A stretch of DNA of 64,000 bases from Chelativorans sp. J32 (GCF_000518985.1 NZ_JAEQ01000007.1:62001-126000); one strand, 5' to 3'; counted from the first letter of the stretch, positions 8,652 to 17,977 are shown. The notes: generated by a model from the letters alone, not told the origin. Program-made: numbers and translations.

Positions 8652-10003
8652 GGATGCAACAATCGATGTTGGCCATTACCATGAAAATGTCTCGCCGGAT
8701 CTCTTTCCGGGCGTTCTCGCTCGGATTGGTCCTCTTCGCTCTCGTCATTCCCGCCCGGGCAGATCTCGACATCGTCGAGGTGACCTCGCCAAAAGGCATC
8801 AAGGCATGGCTGGTCGAGGACCAGACGGACCCGATCATTGCCATTTCCTTCGCATTCCTGGGTGGAACCAACGAGGATCCCAAGGGCAAGGAAGGTATGG
8901 TCGATCTGATGACCTCGCTGCTCGACAACGGCGCGGGCGACCTCGATTCCGACACGTTCCAGCAGCGGCTCTACGAAACCGGGGCCGATCTTTCCTTCCG
9001 TGCGAGCCCGGACATGGTGTCCGGCAGGCTGCGCGTCCTTGCGGGCGAGACCGAGGAGCCACTGGAGCTTCTTTCGCTCGCGATGAAATCGCCGCGCTTC
9101 GATGAACCGGAGTTCAACCGGGAGAAAGCAGTCGCGATTTCCGATGTCAGATCGGACAGCAATGATCCGGACACGAGGGGGCAGAAAGCCCTGATGGCCG
9201 CCCTTTATGGCGATCATCCTCTGGGAAGGCCGGTGACGGAGGAAACGCTTGCTGCGGTCACGCGCGAGGATCTCGCCAATTTTCACAAGAAGGTTTTCGC
9301 CCGCTCCAACCTGATCGTGGGCGTCGTCGGCGCGATCGACCCGGCGACGCTGGAACAGATGCTCGACCAGGTCTTCGGCGATCTCCCGGAGAAGGCCGAA
9401 GTGGCCGAGATCCCGCCGCCGCAGCTCAACTTCGGCAAGCAGGTGCGGGAGGTCTATGACCGGCCTCAGACGTCGATCAGCTTCGTTTATCCCGGCGTGG
9501 CGGCGACGAGCCCCGATATCTATTCGGCTACGCTGCTCGCCGAGGTGATGGGCGGCAGCGGCCTCAGCTCGCGTCTCTTCACGGAACTGCGCGAGAAGCG
9601 CGGCCTCACCTATGGCGCCTATGCCGGCCTCGATGCCAATATCGATTGGGGCGACCTCTCGATCGGTGTCTCCACCGGCGCTGATCGTGCTGCCGAGACG
9701 ATGCGGACGACGCGGGAAGTCATCCGGCAGATGGTGGAGGAAGGTCCGACCGAGAAGGAACTGGCCGATGCCAAGAAATACGCGATCGGCTCTTACGCGA
9801 TCTCGCAACTGAGCTCCACGAGCCAGATCGCAAATACCTTGGTGGGCCTGCAACGGCTCGGCCGCGGCCGGGATTATATCGAGCAGCGGGTAGGGCTCTT
9901 CGAAGCGGTGACGCTGGACGACGTGAAGGAAATGGCCAAACGGCTCCTTTCCGTCGAGCCCACCGTGCTTATCGTCGGCCCCGAACTCAAGGCCGAGAAC
10001 TGA
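8648..10003 (+). CDS. Secreted M16 family peptidase-like protein lacking the zinc motif
   Basis: A 451-residue paralogue of the preceding gene with its own signal peptide (hydrophobic FSLGLVLFALVIPARA). It has the same two-domain M16 fold, but where the partner has HxxEH this protein reads GKEGMVDLMTSLLDNG. The zinc ligands are therefore gone and it should be catalytically inactive. It keeps the C-terminal M16 features (YGGSGLSSRL-like GGSGLSSRLF and REKRGLTYGAYAG). Active/inactive M16 pairs form heterodimers in which the inactive subunit helps bind the substrate, as in mitochondrial processing peptidase; that role is inferred here. Starts at ATG 8648, 8654 or 8681 are all possible; only the first gives the 4-base overlap. 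Confidence 0.9.
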   Translation: MRMQQSMLAITMKMSRRISFRAFSLGLVLFALVIPARADLDIVEVTSPKGIKAWLVEDQTDPIIAISFAFLGGTNEDPKGKEGMVDLMTSLLDNGAGDLDSDTFQQRLYETGADLSFRASPDMVSGRLRVLAGETEEPLELLSLAMKSPRFDEPEFNREKAVAISDVRSDSNDPDTRGQKALMAALYGDHPLGRPVTEETLAAVTREDLANFHKKVFARSNLIVGVVGAIDPATLEQMLDQVFGDLPEKAEVAEIPPPQLNFGKQVREVYDRPQTSISFVYPGVAATSPDIYSATLLAEVMGGSGLSSRLFTELREKRGLTYGAYAGLDANIDWGDLSIGVSTGADRAAETMRTTREVIRQMVEEGPTEKELADAKKYAIGSYAISQLSSTSQIANTLVGLQRLGRGRDYIEQRVGLFEAVTLDDVKEMAKRLLSVEPTVLIVGPELKAEN

Positions 10004-10007
10004 GCCT

Positions 10008-10039
10008 TACCGGCAGCCTGGAAGCCTCGGCTGCCGGTA
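10008..10039 (+). terminator. Strong hairpin after the M16 pair
   Basis: TACCGGCAGCC (10008-10018) and GGCTGCCGGTA (10029-10039) form a perfect 11-bp stem with a 10-base loop, starting 5 bases after the stop codon. There is no clear U-tract. Confidence 0.6.
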
Positions 10040-10100
10040 CAGAACCGGCTCTCCCGGAACTGTCGGCGCTCCATCTCCGTTCGTCCGGAAAGGTGAGATA

Positions 10101-10988
10101 ATGGCTAACCAGGACCATGCGAAAAGAAAATCCGGTCCGGCCGCACGCAAAGCGTCCGGCCCGACCTTCGCTGTCGCGTTCGGCGGTGGTGGCGCGCGCG
10201 GGCTTGCGCATATCCATGTCATCGAGGCGCTGGACGAACTCGGCATCCGCCCGGTGGTGATCTCCGGCTCTTCTATCGGAGCGATCATGGGCGCAGGCAT
10301 GGCTGCCGGCATGCCTGGGAAAGATATCCGGGCCTATGCGGCCTCGGTCCTCGCGCGCCGGTCGGAGATTGCCGCCCGCATATGGCGCGCCCGTCCGGCC
10401 AAGTTTGCGGAAATGGTCGAAACGGGCCTGCGTCTCGGCCAATTCAATGCGGAACGTATCCTGCGTGAGTTCCTGCCGCGAGGAATCCCCGATACGTTCG
10501 AGGAACTCCAAATTCCCCTGCGCGTCACGGCTACGGATTATTACGGCCACTGCCTCACGGTATTCGACCGCGGGGAACTATGGTCTGCGCTTGCGGCTTC
10601 CGCGGCACTCCCTGCCGTCTTCCGTCCGGTCATGCGGGATGGCCGCATGCTGATCGACGGAGGAATCTACAATCCGGTCCCGTTCGATATCCTGGAAGGG
10701 GCTGCCGACATCCTGATCGCTGTGGACGTCGTTGGCGTGCCGAGCGTGCGCACCTCGAAGATTCCGAACACGATCGAGATGATGTTCGGTGCCACGCAGC
10801 TCATGATGCAGTCCATCATCGCGATGAAGCTGCAGAAGCAGCGCCCGGATATCCTTTTGCGGCCGGCCATCTCAGGCTTTCGCGTGCTCGATTTTATGAA
10901 GATGGACGCCATTATGGCAGAAACGGCTTCCATCAAGGATGAACTCAAGCATGCCGTCGAGGCGATCCTGAAGCGGGACGCCGCTTAA
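10101..10988 (+). CDS. Patatin-like phospholipase (RssA/NTE family)
   Basis: A 295-residue cytoplasmic or membrane-associated serine hydrolase. It has the oxyanion-hole glycine run GGGGARGLAHI and the nucleophile elbow G-S-S58-I-G. The catalytic Asp186 lies in DGGIYNPVPFD, completing a Ser-Asp dyad. These define the patatin family, which hydrolyses fatty-acyl esters of phospholipids. The start ATG 10101 follows AGGTGAG. The gene is separated from the M16 pair by a strong hairpin and is probably transcribed alone. Its physiological substrate is not evident from the context. Confidence 0.88.
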   Translation: MANQDHAKRKSGPAARKASGPTFAVAFGGGGARGLAHIHVIEALDELGIRPVVISGSSIGAIMGAGMAAGMPGKDIRAYAASVLARRSEIAARIWRARPAKFAEMVETGLRLGQFNAERILREFLPRGIPDTFEELQIPLRVTATDYYGHCLTVFDRGELWSALAASAALPAVFRPVMRDGRMLIDGGIYNPVPFDILEGAADILIAVDVVGVPSVRTSKIPNTIEMMFGATQLMMQSIIAMKLQKQRPDILLRPAISGFRVLDFMKMDAIMAETASIKDELKHAVEAILKRDAA

Positions 10989-11011
10989 AGGATCGAACGT
11001 CTCCGTCCAGA

Positions 11012-11131
11012 TCAGTTCATCCAGAACCACCCGGCCCCGAGGAAGGCGACGGTGATGATGATCAGGAATATCCAGCCTCGCACAGCCTCACGCATACCTG
11101 CACGATAATTCGGGTCACCTTCGTCGAGCAC
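11012..11131 (-). CDS. Small single-span membrane protein (39 aa)
   Basis: A small gene read from a GTG at 11131: acidic N-terminus LDEGDPNYRAGMREAVRGW, then one hydrophobic helix IFLIIITVAFLGAGWFW, ending MN. AGAGAGG lies just upstream of the GTG at a workable distance. The frame stays open a further 44 codons upstream, but those residues (Cys-, Pro- and Leu-rich) look non-coding. Function is unknown; small inner-membrane proteins of this form are common in rhizobia. It converges with the patatin gene. Confidence 0.5.
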   Translation of the reverse strand: MLDEGDPNYRAGMREAVRGWIFLIIITVAFLGAGWFWMN

Positions 11132-11284
11132 GTCAACCTCTCTTGCCGAGCTTCTATGGAACAGCCAATATCGGGCTTCTACTCCGCTATTCAAGGCCGG
11201 ACGCAGCAGTTCACAGCATATCGCTCGGGCGGTGCATTCAGGCGGATGAAGAGTGCAGGGCACCGGGCATCGTCCTCGGGCGGA

Positions 11285-13093
11285 TTAGCCGGGGTTCTCC
11301 TCCGGCACCCGGGGCAAATGGCGCGCTTCGCGAGCAGGTTTGACGAGAGGTTCGGGTGTGACGGGGCGGACATGCATCTTGTCGCCGCCAGCCTCGGGCC
11401 CCTCGACGGCCTGTATAGCCAACCGCTCTTCGTCACGCCTGCGCACGTCGTCGACGATGGCCTGGGCGATCTGTTCATCGGTACCGAGGGCTTCGAGCGA
11501 GCGCTGACCGAAAAGCAGTGCCGATTCGAATGTCTCGCGGATTTCATACTCCACGCCGCGAGCCCTGAGTGAAAGCGTGTGCGCCCTATCGTAGGAACGC
11601 ACGAAGAGCTTAACATGCGGGAATTCGGACTTGATCATGTTGACGATCGCGTCCGTCGTGGTTCGTACATTGGTGCAGACCGCGACCACCTTCGCCTTGC
11701 GGATACCAGCAGCCTCGAGAACCTCTTTGCGTCTGCCATCGCCGAAATAGATTCGGAAGCCGAACTTCTCGACGGCCCGCACGCGCGTCGCGGAGTGATC
11801 GATGATCGTGACATCCGTCCCGCCGGCCAGCAGGATTTGTGAGGCGATCTGACCGAAGCGCGAGAAGCCGATCATCATGATATCCGCGCCGGCCCCATCG
11901 AATGTCTCGTCTATCTTCTCGGGCTCTTCCAGGCGGATCAGAAGCCCGCCGAGTCGTACCGCAAGGGGCGTCAGCGCCATTGAAAGGGTGACGATCGCGA
12001 TGAGAAGCGACGCCGTTGCGGCGGAAAAGATCAGGGCGGAGGACGCTGCGGTGAAGAGCACGAAGCCGAATTCACCGCCCTGCGGAAGAACGGAGGCGAC
12101 GTGCACCGCCTCGTTGTGATCGCAACTGAACAGCCGGCACACCCCATAGGCGAGCACCGCCTTTACGGCCATGAAGGCCGGGACCAGGCCGACGATAAGC
12201 AACCAATTCTGCAGGATGACGTCGAGATCGAGCGAGAGGCCGATGGCCATGAAGAAAAGACCAAGCAAAATACCTCGGAACGGCTCGATATCGGCGGTAA
12301 GCTCATGGCGATAGGAGGAGTCTGCGAGCAGCACCCCGGCTATGAAGGCGCCAAGCCCCATGGAGAGCCCGGCGAAATCCAGAAGCAGAGCCGAGCCCAG
12401 CACGACAAAGAGCGCAGCCGCGATCATCGCTTCGCGTGCACCCGTGCTCCCGATCAGCCGGAACAGGGGATTGAGGAGGTAGCGCCCGGCGACCACCAGT
12501 GCGGCGATGCAGAGGAGGGCGAGCGCGAACCGGCTCCATGTAATGTCGGCAGCGCCGTTTCCACCGGGGGATAAGAGGGGAATAAGGGCGAGCAGAGGCG
12601 CTATCGCAAGATCCTGCAGGAGCAGGATGGAGATTGCGGTTCGGCCATAAGGCAGGTTCACCGTGCCTTCCGTTTCCATGATCTGCACGCCGAACGCAGT
12701 GGAAGAAAGTGCAAGGCCGAAGCCGATCACAATGGCGGCAGCGGTCGGCAAACCGAAGAGCACCAGGCAGGCGAGCGCGAGCAACGGTCCCGTCACGATG
12801 ACCTGGGCGACGCCCAAGCCAAAGATCTGCCGCCGCATGGCCCAGAGACGCGACGGGTTGAGATCGAGGCCGATGAGGAAGAGCAGGAAAACGACACCGA
12901 GCTCTGCGACGTGCAGGAGAAGTTCGCCGTCGGCGATAAGACGCGCGATGGGGCCGATCGCAATGCCCGCCGCGAGATAGCCGAGGATCGTGCCAAGCCC
13001 GAGCCGCTTGAAGAGCGGGGCTGCCACGACGGCAGCGCCCAGGAGGAGGAGCGGCTGATAATAGATTTGCGCGGCGTCTTCCATGCGCCCCAT
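11285..13093 (-). CDS. Monovalent cation:proton antiporter, CPA2/Kef type with TrkA-N domain
   Basis: A 602-residue integral membrane protein. Residues 8-385 hold about twelve transmembrane helices of the Na/H-exchanger (CPA2) fold, including LGYLAAGIAIGP and FLLFLIGLDLNPSRLW. Residues 405-520 form a cytoplasmic TrkA-N/KTN nucleotide-binding domain (IMMIGFSRFGQIASQIL). This architecture matches KefB/KefC potassium-efflux antiporters, which exchange K+ for H+ under control of NAD or glutathione adducts. No KefF/KefG-type ancillary quinone reductase is encoded beside it. An ATG three codons downstream (13084) is an equally good start. It is divergent from pmbA across 256 bases. Confidence 0.9.
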   Translation of the reverse strand: MGRMEDAAQIYYQPLLLLGAAVVAAPLFKRLGLGTILGYLAAGIAIGPIARLIADGELLLHVAELGVVFLLFLIGLDLNPSRLWAMRRQIFGLGVAQVIVTGPLLALACLVLFGLPTAAAIVIGFGLALSSTAFGVQIMETEGTVNLPYGRTAISILLLQDLAIAPLLALIPLLSPGGNGAADITWSRFALALLCIAALVVAGRYLLNPLFRLIGSTGAREAMIAAALFVVLGSALLLDFAGLSMGLGAFIAGVLLADSSYRHELTADIEPFRGILLGLFFMAIGLSLDLDVILQNWLLIVGLVPAFMAVKAVLAYGVCRLFSCDHNEAVHVASVLPQGGEFGFVLFTAASSALIFSAATASLLIAIVTLSMALTPLAVRLGGLLIRLEEPEKIDETFDGAGADIMMIGFSRFGQIASQILLAGGTDVTIIDHSATRVRAVEKFGFRIYFGDGRRKEVLEAAGIRKAKVVAVCTNVRTTTDAIVNMIKSEFPHVKLFVRSYDRAHTLSLRARGVEYEIRETFESALLFGQRSLEALGTDEQIAQAIVDDVRRRDEERLAIQAVEGPEAGGDKMHVRPVTPEPLVKPAREARHLPRVPEENPG

Positions 13094-13349
13094 CCGGTTT
13101 TCGTCTGAAGGTCGCGCGTCCGGCCGGGCGCACGACGAACCACAATCAGTGAGTCTACGTGTCGGGCCCTGCGGAATCGACCCGAATTCCCGGTGGCCGA
13201 TGCTGTAGAGGACCGGGGGTCATTGCGCTGCCCCTCCGGCCACCATAAATGGAAGTTCATGTCTATGTCTTGCCCACTGTTCCATCTCCTCCAAATTGTC
13301 ACGAAGCCGCCGAGCGGCGGGTTGAACGAAATTCAGGCGCGGAGCAAAC

Positions 13350-14687
13350 ATGCCTCTTGATGAAAAAAGCCTCCTCGATCGCGTCGCCAGCCTCGTGGAG
13401 GCCGCAAAGCGCGCCGGGGCGGACGCGGCGGATGCTGTGGTGATGCGTTCCCGCTCCAGCAGCGTGTCGGTGCGGCTCGGCAAGGTCGAGGGCACCGAAT
13501 CGGCTGAAAGCGACGACATGTCCCTGCGGGTCTTCGTCGGGCGGCGGGCGGCGAGCGTTTCGGCCACCACGAGCTCCGATCCCACCGCCCTTGCGGAGCG
13601 GGCGATCGCAATGGCCAAAGCCTCTCCGGAAGATCCCTATCAGGGGCTCGCCGATCCCGGCCGGCTCGCGCGCGAGATCGTTGACCTAGACCTCGTCGAT
13701 TCGACCGAGGTCTCCGCGGAGCGCCTCAAGGAGGATGCGCTTGCGGCTGAAGAAGCAGCGCTTGCCGTGCCCGGTGTCACCAACTCGGCGGGAGCGGGCG
13801 CGAGCGCCGGAAGGGGCGGGCTGGTTCTTGCCACCTCGCACGGTTTCGTGGGCGAATATTCGGCTACGCGCTTCGGTCGGTCGGTCAGCGTCATTGCCGG
13901 CCAAAGCACGAAGATGGAGCGGGATTACGACTATTCTTCGCGTCTGCACTTCGCCGATCTCGAGACGCCCGAGAAACTCGGCCGCACCGCCGGCGAGCGA
14001 GCGGTGAAGCGGCTCAATCCGCGACGCGTAAAGACGGGCGTCTTTCCGGTAATCTATGATCCCCGAGTGGCGCGCGGAATTGCCGGACATATCGCCGCGG
14101 CCATCAATGGCGCTTCGGTAGCGCGAAAAACAAGTTTCCTGCGCGACATGATGGGGAAGAAGGTTGCTTCCGAAGGGATCACAGTGACGGACGATCCCTT
14201 CCGCCGGCGCGGTTCGAATTCCCGGCCGTTCGACGGTGAGGGTGTCGCAGGCACTCCGCTCGTTCCGGTGGAAAAGGGCGTCCTGACAAGCTGGCTGCTT
14301 TCCAGCTCGGTTGCAAAGGAATTGGGGCTTGAGACCAATGGGCGCGGCGTGCGCGCCTCCTCTGCGGTCAATCCGTCCTGTACGAACCTGGCCATCGAGC
14401 CGGGAGAAATCTCGCCCGAGGACATGCTGGCATCCGTCAAGAGCGGCTTCTATGTGACCGAATTGTTTGGCCATGGTGTGGATCTCGTCACCGGCGATTA
14501 CAGCCGGGGTGTCTCAGGTTTCTGGATCGAGAACGGCGCCATCGCCTATCCGGTATCGGAGATAACGATAGCCTCGAACCTTCGCGACATGTTCCTGCAC
14601 ATGACGCCCGCGAGCGATCTCGACCGGAACTATGGCATCGCTGCGCCCACCCTGCTCATCGAAGGGATGACGATTGCCGGAGAGTGA
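13350..14687 (+). CDS. pmbA: TldE/PmbA family metallopeptidase-complex subunit
   Basis: A 445-residue PmbA (TldE) protein, the non-catalytic partner of TldD in the cytosolic TldD/TldE protease. Family landmarks include SVRLGKVEGTESAESDDMSLRVF near the N-terminus and the middle domain around VIYDPRVARGIAGH. The C-terminal LFGHGVDLVTGDYSRGVSGFWIENG is typical of PmbA. The TldD HExxxH metal site is absent, as expected for this subunit, and no tldD lies in the window. ATG 13350 follows GCGGAGC. The stop overlaps the next gene by 14 bases, the first link in a run of tightly packed genes ending at lpxK. Confidence 0.92.
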   Translation: MPLDEKSLLDRVASLVEAAKRAGADAADAVVMRSRSSSVSVRLGKVEGTESAESDDMSLRVFVGRRAASVSATTSSDPTALAERAIAMAKASPEDPYQGLADPGRLAREIVDLDLVDSTEVSAERLKEDALAAEEAALAVPGVTNSAGAGASAGRGGLVLATSHGFVGEYSATRFGRSVSVIAGQSTKMERDYDYSSRLHFADLETPEKLGRTAGERAVKRLNPRRVKTGVFPVIYDPRVARGIAGHIAAAINGASVARKTSFLRDMMGKKVASEGITVTDDPFRRRGSNSRPFDGEGVAGTPLVPVEKGVLTSWLLSSSVAKELGLETNGRGVRASSAVNPSCTNLAIEPGEISPEDMLASVKSGFYVTELFGHGVDLVTGDYSRGVSGFWIENGAIAYPVSEITIASNLRDMFLHMTPASDLDRNYGIAAPTLLIEGMTIAGE

Positions 14688-15474
14688 GGCTGCTTTTACG
14701 CTCGAGCAGGAGCTTTCGCTGATTGCCGGCGCGGCGCGGGAGGCAGGTCGCATCGCGATGCGGCATTTCCGCCGCGACCCGGAAGTGTGGTGGAAGGAAG
14801 GAAAGTCCCCTGTCAGCCAGGCGGATCTCGATGTCGACCTGTTCCTGCGTGAGGTGCTTATGGCGAAGCGGCCGCACTATGGGTGGCTTTCGGAGGAGAC
14901 GGTCGACAACCAGGAAAGGTTGAGTGCGCCACGCACTTTTGTGGTGGATCCGATCGATGGTACCCGCGCCTTTCTTGGAGGACAAAGCGCGTGGTGCGTG
15001 AGCATAGCCGTGGTCGAGAATGGCCGGGCAATTGCCGGCGTGCTCGATTGCCCAGCGCGCGGAGAGGTTTTCACAGCCTTTTCCGGTGGCGGGGCGCATC
15101 GCAACGGTGAGCCGATCGCCGTCAAGGTTGCCGGACGCGAGCTTACGCTTGCCGGGCCCAAAAGCATGATCAAGGCGTTGCCGCCCGAGATCTATGCTCG
15201 GGTGACGCCTTATCCCTATGTTCCCTCTCTCGCTTATCGGATCGCCCTTGTGGCGAGCGGAGTACTGGACGCTACCTTCGTGAAATCGCGTTCCCACGAT
15301 TGGGATCTCGCAGCCGCGGATGTCATCCTGCAGGAAGCGGGGGGCATCATCATCGGCGAAGCGATGCAGCGCCCGCACTATGCAGGGCCGGACCCGCGAC
15401 GCGGAGCGCTTGTGGCCGGGAGCGGCAGACTGTTGGAGGTCATGGCCGACGTGACGGCCGTTCTTGAGGAGTAA
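14674..15474 (+). CDS. Inositol monophosphatase-family phosphatase, probably 3'(2'),5'-bisphosphate nucleotidase
   Basis: A 266-residue Mg-dependent, Li-sensitive-type phosphatase. The three metal-binding motifs are all visible: LSEE (about residue 70), VVDPIDGTRAF (about 90) and HDWDLAAADVILQEAGG (about 210). The sequence fits CysQ-like enzymes that remove the 3'-phosphate of PAP, but inositol-1-phosphatase activity is possible. The start is TTG 14674 (preceded by GAAGGGATG), inside the last codons of pmbA; there is no ATG nearby. In Hyphomicrobiales this gene regularly lies between pmbA and the DUF4170/Kdo block. Confidence 0.88.
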   Translation: MPESEAAFTLEQELSLIAGAAREAGRIAMRHFRRDPEVWWKEGKSPVSQADLDVDLFLREVLMAKRPHYGWLSEETVDNQERLSAPRTFVVDPIDGTRAFLGGQSAWCVSIAVVENGRAIAGVLDCPARGEVFTAFSGGGAHRNGEPIAVKVAGRELTLAGPKSMIKALPPEIYARVTPYPYVPSLAYRIALVASGVLDATFVKSRSHDWDLAAADVILQEAGGIIIGEAMQRPHYAGPDPRRGALVAGSGRLLEVMADVTAVLEE

Positions 15475-15601
15475 GGCTGGCGCAACGCGTTGTTAGCATT
15501 GAAGCCGAGCATAGGTTTTCAAAGAGCCCGAATTAATCTAGATCAGGCCGACTGCTTCGCGGGCTTGCCACAAAAGCTCCTAAAAGGGGAAGGATGAGCC
15601 A

Positions 15602-15853
15602 ATGTCTGAGGATCAGGGCAAAAAGCAGCTTCTTCATCTTGTGTTCGGCGGCGAACTGAAATCGTTATCGAGCACCGAGTTTCGCGATCTTGAGGCGCTG
15701 GACATCGTGGGTATCTATGGGGATTACAAAAGCGCTGAGGTGGCCTGGCGGGCAAAGGCGCAGCAAACCGTTGACAATGCCCACATGCGCTATTTCATCG
15801 TCCATCTCCATCGCCTGCTCGACCCGAACTCGGATAAGGGCGGGCACGGCTAA
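15602..15853 (+). CDS. DUF4170 protein
   Basis: An 83-residue soluble protein. The core LHLVFGGELKSLSSTEFRDL is followed by LDIVGIYGDYKSAEVAWRAKAQ and the end RYFIVHLHRLLDP, which is the DUF4170 pattern. The family is confined largely to alphaproteobacteria and has no known function. AAGGGGAAGGATG provides the ribosome binding site for ATG 15602. The gene sits immediately before the DUF374 acyltransferase (3-base gap). It is conserved at this place beside waaA and lpxK, which hints at a role linked to lipopolysaccharide core assembly. Confidence 0.88.
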   Translation: MSEDQGKKQLLHLVFGGELKSLSSTEFRDLEALDIVGIYGDYKSAEVAWRAKAQQTVDNAHMRYFIVHLHRLLDPNSDKGGHG

Positions 15854-15856
15854 CTG

Positions 15857-16657
15857 ATGGCGGATAGGGCGGTTGTTGCGTCAGTGGTGAAAGAGCCGCG
15901 CCGGGAGCGTCCGATGAAAGCGTTGTGGCGGCGGATTCGCAAGCCGCTGGCGCGTTCCCGTCTGGTCAAGAACATCCTGGCGTCTCTGATGGCGCTGGCG
16001 CTTCGCATCATCGACGGGACGAACAGGCGCGTGGAGGGCTCGGACGATGTGGAAAGCACCGTCGACAAGTTCTCGCCGCTCATCATAGCACTCTGGCACG
16101 GACAGCATCTGCTAGCGCCTGCTATCAAGCCCCGCCGACAGCCGCTGGTGGCGCTCTTTTCCAGAAGCGCGGATGCGGAGCTGAACGCGCTGGTCGCCGA
16201 AAAGATGGACATTCGGGTGGTTCGCGGCTCGGGCGGGCGGCAGCGCAAAAACAGCGTCCAGAAAGGTGGCGCGGCCGCGCTTATCCAGCTGAAGCGCGCC
16301 ATCGAAGAGGGCTCCAATGTGGCGATGATCGCGGATATCCCGCATGGAACCCCGCGCGAGGCCGGGCTCGGCATCGTGACTCTGGCCAGGCTTTCGGGAC
16401 GCCCCGTGGTGCCCATGGCGATAGCGACGAGCCGGCGCAAGGTGCTGGAGCGTACATGGGACAAGACGACGCTCAATCTTCCTTTCGGCCGGTGCGCCGT
16501 GATCATGGCCGATCCGATCTATGTGGCAGCGGATGCGGATGAGCAGGAAATGGAACGGAAGCGGCAAGAGGTAACCGAGGCGCTCAATCGCGTCACCCGG
16601 GACGCCTATGACCTCGTCGACGGGAATTCCTCCAACCGCAGTCGTGAGGCAGAATGA
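15857..16657 (+). CDS. DUF374 lysophospholipid-acyltransferase-like protein
   Basis: A 266-residue protein of the LPLAT superfamily, DUF374 branch. Visible features are LIIALWHGQHLLAPA, where the WH pair replaces the usual HxxxxD catalytic site, FSRSADAELNALVAEK, and IADIPHGTPREAGLGIVTLARLSG. A hydrophobic segment near residues 35-55 may anchor it to the inner membrane. DUF374 proteins neighbour waaA in many alphaproteobacteria and are thought to act on lipid A or Kdo2-lipid A; the reaction is unproven. The gene overlaps waaA by 4 bases. Confidence 0.87.
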   Translation: MADRAVVASVVKEPRRERPMKALWRRIRKPLARSRLVKNILASLMALALRIIDGTNRRVEGSDDVESTVDKFSPLIIALWHGQHLLAPAIKPRRQPLVALFSRSADAELNALVAEKMDIRVVRGSGGRQRKNSVQKGGAAALIQLKRAIEEGSNVAMIADIPHGTPREAGLGIVTLARLSGRPVVPMAIATSRRKVLERTWDKTTLNLPFGRCAVIMADPIYVAADADEQEMERKRQEVTEALNRVTRDAYDLVDGNSSNRSREAE

Positions 16658-17973
16658 GCGAACGTTGGGCACGTGCCATGTTGACGACCTATCGTTGGGC
16701 GGGGGCCGCGGCCTTCCCGCTCATCGGCGGCTATGTCGCCTGGCGCGTCAGCAAGGGCAAGGAGGATCGGGCGCGGCGGCACGAGCGTTATGGCCGGTCG
16801 GATGTTCCCCGTCCCGAAGGTCCTCTGATCTGGATGCATGCGGCGAGCGTTGGCGAGACGATGGCCGTTATGGGGCTCATCGAGCATTTCCTGTCGAGCG
16901 GCATCAAGGTGGTGCTCACCACCGGCACGGTCACCTCGGCCAGCGTTGCGGCGGAACGGCTCGGGGACCGTATCATCCATCAATATGTGCCGCTCGATCT
17001 GAAGCCGGCGGTAAGCCGCTTCCTGAACCACTGGAAACCTGATCTCGCCGTCATGGCGGAGTCCGAGATATGGCCGCTGACCATTCTGGAACTGGGCGCG
17101 CGGCGGGTGCCCCAGGTTTTGGTGAACGGCCGCATGTCCGACCGCTCCTTTGCACGCTGGCAGCGTCGTCCCTCGCTTGCGGAAGCGCTCTTCGAAAATC
17201 TTGCGCATGTGGTTGCGCAGTCGGACCTTGACGGCGAGCGTTTCCGACAGCTTGGGGCCCGTCCTGTCACCGTCTCCGGCAACCTCAAGGTCGACACGCA
17301 TGTGCCGCCGGTCGACCAGAACGCGCTCGAAATGCTTCGACGCACGATCAATGGCCGTAAGACCTGGGCGGCCGTCTCCACCCATGAGGGTGAGGAGATG
17401 ATTGCAGCCGATGTCCACACGCTCGTCAAAAGGCGGCATCCGGATCTTTTGACCATTATCGTCCCCCGCCACCCGGAGCGTTGCGCTGCCTTGAAGGAGG
17501 AGCTCACCGCACGAGGGTTGAACGTCGCCCTGCGCAACGGAGGTCCGTTCGTTTCGCCCAAAACCGACATCCTGCTCGGCAACAGCATCGGAGAGATGGG
17601 CCTTTACCTGCGGCTGACCGAAATTGCCTTTGTCGGCCGCTCCTTGACCGGAAAAGGCGGCCAGAACCCGCTGGAGCCCGCTATGTTGGGGACCGCGGTC
17701 CTTTCGGGGGTCGATGTCCAGAATTTCCGCGACTCCTATCGCAAGCTCATCGAGCGCGGCGGGGCCAAGCTGGTGCGCGACGCGCAAATGCTGGCCGGTG
17801 CGGTCAACTTCCTGCTTAAGAACGACGAAATGCGCCAAGGGATGATCGCGGCAGGCAGGAAAACGGTGAAGGAGATGTCGGGCGCGCTCTCCCGCACATT
17901 GACGGCGCTCGAACCGTTTATTCACCCGCTGATCGTGAAGAGCCGCCTGCAAAACGGTGACGCGGGAGGGTAA
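16654..17973 (+). CDS. waaA: 3-deoxy-D-manno-octulosonic acid (Kdo) transferase
   Basis: Adds Kdo from CMP-Kdo to the lipid A precursor at the cytoplasmic face of the inner membrane. The 439 residues show the WaaA plan. An N-terminal membrane-anchoring helix (TYRWAGAAAFPLIGGYVAWR) comes first, then WMHAASVGE with the catalytic base Glu. These are followed by the GT-B donor domain with QSDLDGERFRQLGA, VSGNLKVD and NPLEPAMLGTAVLSG. GT30 enzymes are usually 400-440 residues, so it is full length. It lies between the DUF374 gene and lpxK with overlaps or minimal gaps, so lipid A phosphorylation and Kdo addition are probably co-expressed. Confidence 0.96.
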   Translation: MSERWARAMLTTYRWAGAAAFPLIGGYVAWRVSKGKEDRARRHERYGRSDVPRPEGPLIWMHAASVGETMAVMGLIEHFLSSGIKVVLTTGTVTSASVAAERLGDRIIHQYVPLDLKPAVSRFLNHWKPDLAVMAESEIWPLTILELGARRVPQVLVNGRMSDRSFARWQRRPSLAEALFENLAHVVAQSDLDGERFRQLGARPVTVSGNLKVDTHVPPVDQNALEMLRRTINGRKTWAAVSTHEGEEMIAADVHTLVKRRHPDLLTIIVPRHPERCAALKEELTARGLNVALRNGGPFVSPKTDILLGNSIGEMGLYLRLTEIAFVGRSLTGKGGQNPLEPAMLGTAVLSGVDVQNFRDSYRKLIERGGAKLVRDAQMLAGAVNFLLKNDEMRQGMIAAGRKTVKEMSGALSRTLTALEPFIHPLIVKSRLQNGDAGG

Positions 17974-17977
17974 TTCC

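Noticed and set aside
8615-9853. 412-codon open frame on the - strand
   Set aside because: Antisense to the second M16 gene, which has clear family structure.
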